A stretch of 64,000 bases of DNA from positions 2,356,001-2,420,000 of the forward strand of contig JAHLMK010000002.1 in NCBI GenBank assembly GCA_019915135.1, in the 5' to 3' direction. Below the pieces are notes generated by a model. That model saw only the letters and a list, made by a program, of their open reading frames with translations, was not told the DNA's origin and did not search any database. Shown piece by piece: positions 9,305-17,433 of this stretch. The position numbers were made by a program, and so were the translations under genes. The DNA is from Strobilurus pachycystidiatus (lineage: Eukaryota > Basidiomycota > Agaricomycetes > Agaricales > Physalacriaceae). The number at the start of each line of letters is the position of its first letter. Within the stretch, counting starts at the first letter, position 1.

Positions 9305-12300
9305 ATATCCCCTCTTCAAGGCGCATGTCCCCATGGCGCGAATCTTAGCGCGACGCTGTGATCGGGACTGACTCCCTGCTGGTAGAACGTCGGCTACGAT
9401 CCCTTCGCTCTTCTTATAAGCCCGGAGAAGGGCCGGTGCTTGAATATCCGCTTCGTACGTCCAAGTGTTCTCCTCTAGGGGGTATCCTTTCCATTTGAGG
9501 AGGTATTGGGTCCGTCCACGGAACTTCTTGTGCCCCACGATTTTCTCGACTTCCCATTGTTCCTCGTCATCCACGATGACGGGATCGGGTCGCGTATAGG
9601 TCTGGTGAGGGAATCCTTCGATGTAGGGTCGGAGGTAAACCGTGTTGAAGACATTGTGTATCTTGAACGAGGCAGGGAGTTGAATGCGATACGATGCCTT
9701 ACCGATCTTCTTCAGGACTTTGAAAGGCCCGTATCGTTTATCGGCGAGCTTCATAGAGGGACGATCGATCTTGAGATTGGTGGTCTCGAGAAGTACTTTG
9801 TCCCCGACTTTGTAGTCCGGATCCGGTCGTCGTTTCTCGTCGTAAAACCTCTTCATAGTGGCGGCGGCGGCCGTCAGGGCGGCGCGAGCTTCCTCCCGAG
9901 CCCTGTCCAGGCGAGTGACGAACTCGTCCGCACTCTCGTTCCGGGTGGCGGTGCGGGGTTCCGTGCCTCGAAGCGGGTTGATGCCATACATCAGTTGGAA
10001 GGGGGATTTCTTCGTAGACGAGCTGGCTTTGTCGTTATAAGAGAATTCCGCTTGGGACAGCCAGGATGCCCAGTCGTTTTGTTGGTGATTGGTGAAGACG
10101 CGGAGGTACTGTTCCAGTTCCTGATTGATACGTTCCGTCTGTCCGTCTGTCTGTGGATGGTACGCGGTGGATGCTCGCTGTTTGACGCCAAGTCCTTGGT
10201 ATAGTGCCGTGGTGAACTGGCCCACGAATTGGCCTCCTCGATCACTGATGACACTTATCGGGAATCCGAAGTCCTTCCAGACGTGATCCTGGAACAGCCT
10301 CGCTGCTCCTTCTCCCGTAATGTGAGTGGTGGTGGGCATGAACCTTGCCATCTTCGTAAATCGGTCGACCACTACCATGATGGAGTCGTATCCGAGGGAC
10401 TCGGGGAGTTCGACGATTAGGTCGACGCTGATATGCTGCCAGGGCGCCGAGGGGATCTCGTTAGGTTGCAGTTGTCCGACTTTGAGTTGTCGGGACGATT
10501 TGGTCCTCTGACAGTCGAGGCATCCGTTACAATAACGCGCCACGTCTGCGTATAGTCCGGGCCACCAATAGTTCCGTAGCACTAACTCCGTGGTTCGGAA
10601 TCGTCCAGGGTGGCCCGCTATTGCGGTGTCGTGATGTTGCCGCATGATTCGTTGGCGTAGTGTGCGGTTGGCCGGGACATAGAGTAGTCCTTCTTTGGTA
10701 AGGTATCCTCCCTTATCTTCTACGGTCTTCCCGACCATCTTCTTCACTTTCTCCTCCCACTCGTCCTTCGCGGCGATTATTCGGTCCATAAAGTCGTTCC
10801 CTTCGGTGGCGATCGTGACTTCATCCATTGCCCGAATATGGTTATAATCGTCGATCGAGATCGGCGTGGCGAAGATGCGGCTGAGATATTCCTTTTTGAG
10901 TAAAACGGTGTCGCGGTTGTCGTCCGCCCCCCTCTCATGTCCTTGTCGTCTCGACAAGAGATCGGCCTTTTTGTTCTGCGCCCCCGGGCGGTGAACCAGT
11001 GTGAAGTTGTATTCCGCCAGATCGAGTGACCACCGTGCCTGGCGGCGATTAAGCTTCTTGGCCTGCATGAAAACTTCGAGGTTCTTGTGATCCGTCAGGA
11101 TGAGGGTTGGTTCCGGAGCTCCGAGAACGTAATGCCTCCAGTCGGCCAGGGCTCTCATGATGGCCAACATCTCCTTGTCGTGTATGTCGTAGTTCCGCTC
11201 CGCGGGACTCAGTGATTTGGACATGAATGCGATGGGGACCGTCTTGCCGTCTTGCTCCTGGCTTAAGACGCCCCCCGTTGCGAATTCCGATGCGTCCACC
11301 TCGATGCGGTAGCGACCCGTTTGTGTTGGAAAGTGCAGGATGGGTTCCGAAGTGATTCGTTCCTTCAGATCCGCGAAGGCTTCCTCCTCCGCGTCTCCCC
11401 ATCTCCAGGGGATATCCTTCTTCGAGAGGGAGTGGAGGGGTTTTGCTACCTGTGCAAACCCCTCGATGAACCGCCGGTAGAAGTTGGCGAATCCGAGGAA
11501 GGATTGGACCTCTTTGACGGTTCTGGGTGTGGGCCACGCCCTAACACCCTCGACTTTGACAGGATCCATACGGAACTGTCCGTTCCCCACAATCAATCCC
11601 AAGTACTCCACTTCTGATTTCTCGAAATCGCATTTGGATCCTTGTACGCTGAGATTGTTGTCTTGAAGGATGCGTAGGACCTCCTTCATAACCTGTCGAT
11701 GTTCATCGATGCCCTCGGTGAACACCAGGATGTCGTCCATGTATACGATCACCTTGCCGCGCAAGATCAAATCGTGGAACAGGTCGTTCATCATGGTCTG
11801 GAATGTCGCCGGACTATTCGTTAGTCCAAAGAACATGACTAGAGGCTCAAAGAGTCCTCGGTTGGTGATGAAGGCGGCTTTATGTTCGTCGCCTTCGACG
11901 ATGCGGACATTGTTGTATCCCCACCGAACGTCCAGTTTAGAAAACAGCTTCGCGTTTCGTAGTTTGTGAAGGACGTCGGAGAGGAGGGGAAGGGGGTACG
12001 AGTTCTTCACCGTCATGGTGTTGAGCTGGCGATAGTCTTGGATGGGGCGAAGGCGCCCGTCTTTCTTCTTGACGAGGAAGAATGGAGAGGCGTAGGGGGA
12101 TTTGGAGACGCGGATTCTCCCTGACTGGAGGTGTTCTTCGATGAACTTGTCGAGTTCCACCTGTTCGGAGGGGGCGAGGGGGTATATCTTCCCCTTGAAC
12201 TCCGTTGCGTCGGGTTTAAGTTCGATAGCGTGGTCCCACTTCCTACGCTCCGGCAACCGATCGAACTCGGTTTTCTCGAACACCCGTCGGAATTCCTCTA

Positions 12301-13318
12301 AATATTGCGGGGGAACGAGTTCTTCTAAGGGCGCCTCGCCCTTAGCTTTTGCTTGGTCCCCCGCTAACTGGGTCGATTTAGTGGCGAAAGCGCGGATTCG
12401 TTCCGCGTCGAGCTTTCTTTGCCCGTACCGATTCTGCGGGACGTCCCACATCTTCACGACTAGAATTCGATCTCCCTCCTCGAGATCTTCTTCATCTTCT
12501 TCTCGCCATACGCGGCGAGCCTGGCGTCGTTGACACTCTGGCGGACACCTCGTGAACGCCAGGGTTCCCTTGACCCAGTCGACCTCGGGATTATGCTTTT
12601 TCAGCCATTCGTATCCCAGGATAATGTCGACGTCGCCGGTGTTAGTCACTGCGAACGTGAAAACATCTTCGTGTTCGTTGTCGGTTACGACCCGCAGATC
12701 CACGATCTGCTCTATTGGCCCGTTATTGTTGGGGGTTCCGTCGACGTTGGACACCGCGATGGGGCGTGGCAGTCGTTGGGTGTCCATTCCTTCGTTTTCG
12801 GCGAAGTCTCGATTGACATAGGCTCCGGTAGCTCCGGAGTCGATGAGGGCGACCACAGTGAGGGCCTTGCCACTATTCAGGAATTTGAGGGTGATGGGGA
12901 TTTTCATACAGCGCCCCGGGCGTGTAGATCGAATCCAACGACGAGGTTGTCGGAATTCCTGGATAGCTGCTTGGGCGTGGCGGGAGTCCAGGCCCAAGAT
13001 GTCCTGGACCGCCTCCTGGGTGACCTCGGACTCCCTATCAGTCCGAGCGTATTTCCGGAGTACTTTGAGAGCTTGGCGGGGGTTAACCTGCATTTCGTGC
13101 CAGATGAAAGGGAGGGTCCCGCGGACGTGCTTGATGGGTTTGATCCGCGAACTTCCCTTTTTGGCTATTTTGTTCTTTCTTTCACGCGAGGGTTTTGGTT
13201 CGTCGAAGTCCATGGGATCGGATTGTTCGTTACTACTGTCACTGGTTTCAACAAGTAGACTACTGAATCGATTGGTCCATGGACCCGAGGAAGGGGGACT
13301 GGAAGACTCGCTCTTCAC
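9023..13318 (-). CDS. pol: Pol polyprotein: protease, reverse transcriptase, RNase H, integrase with chromodomain
   Basis: An uninterrupted frame of about 1431 residues. In order: aspartic protease (LIDSGATGAYV, near 160), reverse transcriptase with YMDDILVF, RNase H (EVDASEFATGGVLSQ and TDHKNLEVF), integrase zinc domain (HHDTAIAGHPGRF...CNGCLDC), integrase core with VVVDRFTK, ISDRGGQF and QTDGQTERINQ, a GPF module (KRYGPFKVLKKIG) and a C-terminal chromodomain (VEKIVGHKKFRGRTQYLLKW). It copies the RNA to DNA and inserts it; chromodomains of this class steer integration toward modified histones. There is no ATG at the start: the open frame begins after a stop near 13388 and overlaps gag, so -1 frameshifting at 13339-13333 is the likely entry. 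About 93 C-terminal residues are encoded by the 3' LTR. Confidence 0.96.
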   Translation of the reverse strand: MKSESSSPPSSGPWTNRFSSLLVETSDSSNEQSDPMDFDEPKPSRERKNKIAKKGSSRIKPIKHVRGTLPFIWHEMQVNPRQALKVLRKYARTDRESEVTQEAVQDILGLDSRHAQAAIQEFRQPRRWIRSTRPGRCMKIPITLKFLNSGKALTVVALIDSGATGAYVNRDFAENEGMDTQRLPRPIAVSNVDGTPNNNGPIEQIVDLRVVTDNEHEDVFTFAVTNTGDVDIILGYEWLKKHNPEVDWVKGTLAFTRCPPECQRRQARRVWREEDEEDLEEGDRILVVKMWDVPQNRYGQRKLDAERIRAFATKSTQLAGDQAKAKGEAPLEELVPPQYLEEFRRVFEKTEFDRLPERRKWDHAIELKPDATEFKGKIYPLAPSEQVELDKFIEEHLQSGRIRVSKSPYASPFFLVKKKDGRLRPIQDYRQLNTMTVKNSYPLPLLSDVLHKLRNAKLFSKLDVRWGYNNVRIVEGDEHKAAFITNRGLFEPLVMFFGLTNSPATFQTMMNDLFHDLILRGKVIVYMDDILVFTEGIDEHRQVMKEVLRILQDNNLSVQGSKCDFEKSEVEYLGLIVGNGQFRMDPVKVEGVRAWPTPRTVKEVQSFLGFANFYRRFIEGFAQVAKPLHSLSKKDIPWRWGDAEEEAFADLKERITSEPILHFPTQTGRYRIEVDASEFATGGVLSQEQDGKTVPIAFMSKSLSPAERNYDIHDKEMLAIMRALADWRHYVLGAPEPTLILTDHKNLEVFMQAKKLNRRQARWSLDLAEYNFTLVHRPGAQNKKADLLSRRQGHERGADDNRDTVLLKKEYLSRIFATPISIDDYNHIRAMDEVTIATEGNDFMDRIIAAKDEWEEKVKKMVGKTVEDKGGYLTKEGLLYVPANRTLRQRIMRQHHDTAIAGHPGRFRTTELVLRNYWWPGLYADVARYCNGCLDCQRTKSSRQLKVGQLQPNEIPSAPWQHISVDLIVELPESLGYDSIMVVVDRFTKMARFMPTTTHITGEGAARLFQDHVWKDFGFPISVISDRGGQFVGQFTTALYQGLGVKQRASTAYHPQTDGQTERINQELEQYLRVFTNHQQNDWASWLSQAEFSYNDKASSSTKKSPFQLMYGINPLRGTEPRTATRNESADEFVTRLDRAREEARAALTAAAATMKRFYDEKRRPDPDYKVGDKVLLETTNLKIDRPSMKLADKRYGPFKVLKKIGKASYRIQLPASFKIHNVFNTVYLRPYIEGFPHQTYTRPDPVIVDDEEQWEVEKIVGHKKFRGRTQYLLKWKGYPLEENTWTYEADIQAPALLRAYKKSEGIVADVLPAGSQSRSQRRAKIRAMGTCALKRGYCHDLTAPPTPSRSKATPARAGATVSRPSSGSIRRPSDGSTWWRSSADGKAGSGGIGRAPDQSRAGWRDDSCDDSGMSQRGAPAPIGRRASGTV
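9305..9317 (-). other. Gypsy polypurine tract
   Basis: GAAGAGGGGATAT on the minus strand directly before the 3' LTR; it also lies within the pol reading frame. Confidence 0.85.
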
Positions 13319-14415
13319 TCCAGTCCCGCGCCAAAACCCTGCTCCTGCAGCGTCTGAGCGAGATCCTCTCGTTCTTCGTTGCTAAGACCTTCTACGAGTC
13401 CCTTGACGGATTCGCGTCTCTCCGTGCAATTCCTCGCGAAGTGCCCGGATTTCCCGCAGTTGTAGCATTTTAACGAGGCCGCGCCTCGCGTTCTGTCAAT
13501 GCTCATGGGTTCGCCTTTTCCTCCGTAGGTGATTCCGGTGACTGGGGGATTGTTGATTACTGTCGTAGTACTAGGACGCGGGAAGTTTTTGGAAACGAAG
13601 GGGGCAGGGTTCTTGTATCCCTGGGTGGGGGCCGTGCCTCGATTAGCGTCGAATCGAGTGGCGAACTTTTTGTACGCATCGTAGGTCTCGGGGATATTCT
13701 CCATTTCGGTGATGCGTTCAACCAGAGAGGAGTCCAGCTGGTGGCGTAGGAGGGAGATGAGGGCATCGTCGTTGAAACCTGTGTCGGCTTTGTACTCTTC
13801 GAAGTCGATGAAGAAGGACTGGGCGTCCTGTCCTTTCTTCTGTTTCAATTTCTTGATCTCCTCCTGGGCGATCGTCTTCGAGTTGGTCCCTCCGAAGGCT
13901 CTTTTCAAGGCGTCCTTGAAGTCCGTATAAGTCAGGTATGGCTCCTCTCCTTTCTCGTAGAGGGCGGTCTGCGTGCTGGCCCATTTGATAACAGCGGGCC
14001 CCTCGGTCATGTACGATAGCGCGGCGAACACTCTGTTGCGCGCGGTTTCGTAGGCTCGAGGTTCGGAGGCGAAGAGGATGTGGAGTTGGGAGAAGAACGG
14101 CTCGATGCCGTCCGACTTCCCGCTAAACTTGGCCGGGGTCCCGAAGCGCGCCTTGGATGCGCGATGTTGCGCGGCTTGCGCCTGTGCTTGGGACGCGGCC
14201 AGCTGGACGCCGCTGAGCTCGCTGATACGCTGAAGAAGTTGAGCGTGGAGGTTCGCCACCTCGTGGCTCCTGTTGATTTCGTCCTGCGCGATGGTAGTGA
14301 TGCGCTGGTTCAGATTGTCGAGGGCCGTCCCTATGCCACTGAACATGCTATGCAGCTCTCTCTGCTCATTGGTGGGCTCGGTGGCCGGGGCCATGGGGGC
14401 GTCTTCGGTGCTCAT
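13315..14415 (-). CDS. gag: Gag capsid/nucleocapsid polyprotein of the Gypsy element
   Basis: 366 residues from the ATG at 14415, 36 bp after the 5' LTR. An N-terminal helical segment with heptad-like spacing (about residues 20-75) precedes the capsid-type region (about 95-250, with KFSGKSDGIEPFFSQLHILF and a KLKQKKGQDAQSFFIDFEEY block typical of Ty3/Gypsy Gag). A CCHC zinc knuckle, CYNCGKSGHFARNC, is near residue 320. It packages the element RNA and forms the virus-like particle. The frame ends TGA at 13317-13315. Pol lies in the -1 frame, with a slippery GGGTTTT 16 nt before the stop. Confidence 0.95.
   Translation of the reverse strand: MSTEDAPMAPATEPTNEQRELHSMFSGIGTALDNLNQRITTIAQDEINRSHEVANLHAQLLQRISELSGVQLAASQAQAQAAQHRASKARFGTPAKFSGKSDGIEPFFSQLHILFASEPRAYETARNRVFAALSYMTEGPAVIKWASTQTALYEKGEEPYLTYTDFKDALKRAFGGTNSKTIAQEEIKKLKQKKGQDAQSFFIDFEEYKADTGFNDDALISLLRHQLDSSLVERITEMENIPETYDAYKKFATRFDANRGTAPTQGYKNPAPFVSKNFPRPSTTTVINNPPVTGITYGGKGEPMSIDRTRGAASLKCYNCGKSGHFARNCTERRESVKGLVEGLSNEEREDLAQTLQEQGFGAGLE
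13333..13339 (-). promoter_or_regulatory. Candidate -1 ribosomal frameshift site (GGGTTTT)
   Basis: In the gag frame it reads CAG GGT TTT GGC, so GGGTTTT fits X-XXY-YYZ. A -1 slip gives GGG TTT TGG and continues in the pol frame. It lies in the short window (about 70 nt) where both frames are open. No downstream structure was computed. Confidence 0.6.
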
Positions 14416-14438
14416 AGTCGTTGGGTCGTCGAAAGGGG

Positions 14439-14448
14439 AGAGAACCGT
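14439..14448 (-). other. Gypsy primer-binding site (self-priming type)
   Basis: ACGGTTCTCT on the minus strand, 2 nt inside the 5' LTR and reverse-complementary to the presumed RNA 5' end at 14557-14548. It has the same geometry as the non-autonomous element. Confidence 0.75.
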
Positions 14449-14450
14449 AT

Positions 14451-14869
14451 TGTCAGCGTCGGGCCTATTCGTCTATAGCGAGGGCGCACGAGGCAACGAC
14501 TGGAGAGCGGTGTGAAGGGTGGTGTATTGAATCCCGGGGGAAAGACAACGGTTCTCTGAAGAACTACTCTACTGACTACTGACTCTTTTATACAGTTCCC
14601 GACGCCCGACGCCCGATGGGCGCGGGTGCGCCCCTCTGACTCATTCCCGAGTCATCGCACGAGTCATCGCGCCATCCCGCCCGTGATTGGTCGGGAGCGC
14701 GCCCTATCCCGCCCGATCCCGCTTTCCCGTCGGCCGAGCTCCGCCACCATGTGCTACCGTCGGACGGCCGTCGGATAGATCCCGACGATGGGCGTGATAC
14801 CGTTGCTCCCGCCCGCGCAGGCGTCGCCTTCGATCGGCTAGGCGTCGGTGGCGCAGTCAAGTCATGACA
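14451..14869 (-). repeat. 5' LTR of the Gypsy element
   Basis: Same sequence as 8886-9304 at an offset of 5565. On the minus strand it carries a CCAATCA box, TATAAAAG (14592-14585) and the presumed RNA start at 14557. Confidence 0.95.
14548..14592 (-). promoter_or_regulatory. Gypsy LTR core promoter and self-primer sequence
   Basis: TATAAAAG (14592-14585) lies 35 nt before AGAGAACCGT (14557-14548). This 10-mer is perfectly complementary to the primer-binding site 14448-14439. The spacing puts the complementary stretch at the expected 5' end of the RNA. Confidence 0.75.
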
Positions 14870-15525
14870 TCAGCCCGCCGCCGCGATCCGGAACTCGCTG
14901 CCCCGGCTGCTCTTCGTGCTCGTTCCCGTTCCCGTCATCCTTTTTCTGCGAGATGCTGCGCGGGCGCGTTGTGTGCCAGTCGTTCTGCATACTCGCGGTA
15001 CTCCACCGCCTGAAGTTTGAGTGTTGCAAGTGGTGCGCGCGACGCGCGAAGGGTGACTGGAATGCGCGGCGATGGTGAGCTGATGGAAGCAAACGTTAAC
15101 GTGGTCGTACTCAGGATGGACGCGTTCGCCGCCAGTGCGGTCGTCCTGGGCGAACAAATCCGCAGCGGTCGTGAGCGTTGCATGGTGGTGGAGGTGATGG
15201 TTGCAGTTACCAGTAGTCATTTTTGTGTAGAGCTTGCACGTGAGCCGTGTCTCTGTTTGATTGGTTTGGTTTGATTACTCTATGAATATTATGCTCCCTT
15301 TGTTTACAACCACCACCGCCGTAGCGCTATTGCTGCAAGCGCACGCGTTGGTCAACATGCCCAGCAGTAAGCCATCCCTCTCACCTCATTCATGACCCTT
15401 CCCTTCTTGGCTTGCACTTTTGACGCTGCGGCTGGCTTTGTCGACAAAGGGCCGACCTTTGAGCCTACTTCCAAAGCCAGCTGCAGCGCTAACGGCGCAA
15501 GCTTTGCCTTACTTTTCTTTTCCAT
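14870..15525 (-). other. Minus-strand host region upstream of the Gypsy insertion, possible 5' part of the disrupted gene
   Basis: A possible first exon 15525-15385 (47 codons, MEKKSKAKLAPLALQLALEV..., Lys/Ala-rich) ends at a good GTGAGA donor. Nearer the insertion, several frames look coding-like: one contains LKLQAVEYREYAERLAHNAP (stop about 14935), another contains WHTTRPRSISQKKDD and reads through the target site into LMKANKLLEK at 8880. I could not join them into one open chain, so this may be a gene with unrecognised introns or a frameshifted remnant. No function is assigned. Confidence 0.3.
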
Positions 15526-15801
15526 TTCTTCCCCCTTGCTTTTTATATTGACCTACTGTCTCCAGATTGGAGAATTTGGGGCCAGTCCTCATCGTCCTCC
15601 GACGCGCCAACACCCGACTATCCTCTGCGAACCACGCGCTCTGGCCGGGAATTCTCTGTCAAGCAAGGCGCGCCTATCACTGGCCCGCGAACTTTTCACG
15701 CATCTAACATCCTAGACGTTGTTTGTCGCGTAAGTCTAGTCTAGAGCGCATTCCGCTCTGCCAGTCTGACTCACCGGTTAAAGGCTCAAGATGATGAATG
15801 G
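15526..15801. other. Spacer upstream of the TET/JBP-like gene
   Basis: No convincing gene. The frame of the following gene extends upstream of its first ATG to about 15763, so an unrecognised 5' exon ending near an AG at 15760 is possible. Confidence 0.3.
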
Positions 15802-17365
15802 ATGGCAGCGGCGCTGTATTCTGAACCGGTTGAGGGCACAGACCTTGACGGGGGTATTCCCGACCACGACCTTGGCCGCTTCGTTGACGGCGTCGAGGTC
15901 AAGGGCGAAGTTGGCCATGACCCGGATCTCTGGATTGCTGGCTCTGACTCGCACGTCTCTCCCTCCTCTTTCACCTCGGCCACCTCGTCTTCGGCCACCT
16001 CGTCTTCGGCTACCTCGTCTTCGGCTACCTCGTCTTCGGCCACGGCGCCTTCTACTCACCGGCCTTCTAAGCGCTCGTCCACTAGCCCTCACTACTCCTT
16101 CATTGAGCGCACAAAGCACCGGAAGAATCAAAAAAATCACGCCAAGAGCCATGGCACGCAATCGTCTTTGTCAACAGGAAAAAGCATTGCTCAAAAGCGC
16201 GTCGAAGAGGCTAGAGGCAATACGATCGTTGTCGAGGACTACACCCTGCGCAATGCACCAGTAACTGGACCAGGCTGGATTGGCCGCGTTCTCAACCTGG
16301 TTCGATGGGTCCCCACGCTGATGCAGGCCCTGGCTGAACCCAACATGCGCTTAGTTAATTGGGATGGCATGTAAGTTTCTCTCTCTAGTGTTCGTTTTCG
16401 CTTTCTCATTTGATTTATAGTACAACGATTCCGATCTTAGACAGCTCGCGCCGAGTCATTGCTCTACTCGGTGGGCGCCCGGGCGACCAACCTGGCAAAC
16501 GGACCGGTCTGAGTTACGCTGGCGCGTTGGCACTCGCAACATCAACAATATGCCGTATCATGCATCTTCTCCCCTTTCATGCCCATCGACGAGGGCCGTG
16601 CAAGGAGCGAACAATGGGAACCTCGTACGGTGGCGGCCAGCCCGAGCCAATGATCCTTCGTCAGAAGCCTCATGAGGCCAAACATCTCAAAGACCTTATG
16701 TCGTGCAAGGGTATGATTAGGATTGCCAAATGGGCCAATTGTAAGTCTTCTAATTCTACTTTCTGCTGTCAACACTATGCTGACCCTACAAAGTTCTCTT
16801 CGAGATGTACCAGCCCGAAATACACAAGAATTGTATGGAAAGCCTCCAAATCCTGGCGAATACGGTACCCGGCGCTGCAAATCCCTTTCCTGGCGGATTT
16901 CCCGGAGGATTCTGGGCTGGTTTGACTGTGAACACTGCCCGGAGCGCGCATGCTAGCTACGGAACGACGTGGCCTCATACCGATCAAGGCAATCTTGCCT
17001 GGGGCTGGTGCGCCGTTACAGCTCTTGGAAACTTCAATCCCGACACCGGTGGTCATCTCATCCTCTGGGATTTAGGCCTCGTCATTTGTTTCCCTCCTGG
17101 ATCTACCATTCTTCTGCCTTCAGCCCTTCTTGTTCACTCCAACGTTGCAGTGGAAGCTGGAGAAGAGCGGCTCTCCGTCGTTCATTTTACCGCAGGTGGA
17201 CTCTTTCGCTATGTTGACAACGGTTGCAAGACGGATAAGGCGTTCATGGAGGAGGATTATAGAAAGATGTCGGATGATGAGAAAGTCGAGTGGCGCCGTC
17301 GACGAGAGCAGCGTTGGACTGAGGCGTTGCATCAGATGTCGGTCTGGCCAGAGGCTGTAAATTGA
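15802..17365 (+). CDS. TET/JBP-like 2-oxoglutarate/Fe(II) dioxygenase
   Basis: Exons 15802-16370, 16421-16740 and 16794-17365 give 486 residues. The C-terminal half has the double-stranded beta-helix signature of the basidiomycete 2OGFeDO (TET/JBP) family: an iron-binding H-x-D (WPHTDQGN), a G-rich GWCAVTALGNFNPDTGGHL block, the distal iron His (SALLVHSNV) and the 2-oxoglutarate Arg in ERLSVVHFTAGGLFRYVD. Family members oxidise 5-methylcytosine in DNA; activity here is inferred. The N-terminal 200 residues are low-complexity with four exact TSSSA repeats, then basic. The middle part (VIALLGGRPGDQPGK and MGTSYGGGQPEPM) also matches the family as I know it. It converges with a MULE-like transposase gene, stop codons 68 bp apart. 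Related fungal genes are known to travel with DNA transposons. Confidence 0.85.
15982..16041 (+). repeat. 15-bp in-frame tandem repeat, 4 units
   Basis: ACCTCGTCTTCGGCY is repeated four times and encodes TSSSA units in the N-terminal tail of the dioxygenase. A shortened unit precedes it and a diverged one follows. Confidence 0.9.
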
Positions 17366-17433
17366 ATTGTTTTTTTTTCTTGCAATCTCAGACATTTCAC
17401 GTTTGCATACGCTGTGAGCAACTAAAACAGTTT

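Larger units (their letters stand above)
8886..14869 (-). mobile_element. Autonomous Ty3/Gypsy chromovirus (Tf1/sushi-like), minus strand
   Basis: Direct LTRs of 419 bp (8886-9304 and 14451-14869) bound the element. The target-site duplication is TCAGC (8881-8885 and 14870-14874). On the minus strand it reads LTR, self-primer-type primer-binding site, gag, pol with chromodomain, PPT, LTR. The gag and pol frames are open end to end and the LTRs show no difference on inspection, so it looks recent and may be competent. It shares the PPT and LTR start with the element at 2701-7246. It lies between two stretches of minus-strand host coding-like sequence. Confidence 0.97.

Noticed and set aside
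9506..13385. Long plus-strand ORFs (for example 9506-10204 and 12530-13258)
   Set aside because: They are antisense shadows of the GC-rich gag-pol coding sequence, which has clear domain motifs.
15392..15715. 107-codon plus ORF upstream of the TET/JBP-like gene
   Set aside because: Its opposite strand contains a better Lys/Ala-rich exon with a proper donor, and the plus frame has no splice or family support.
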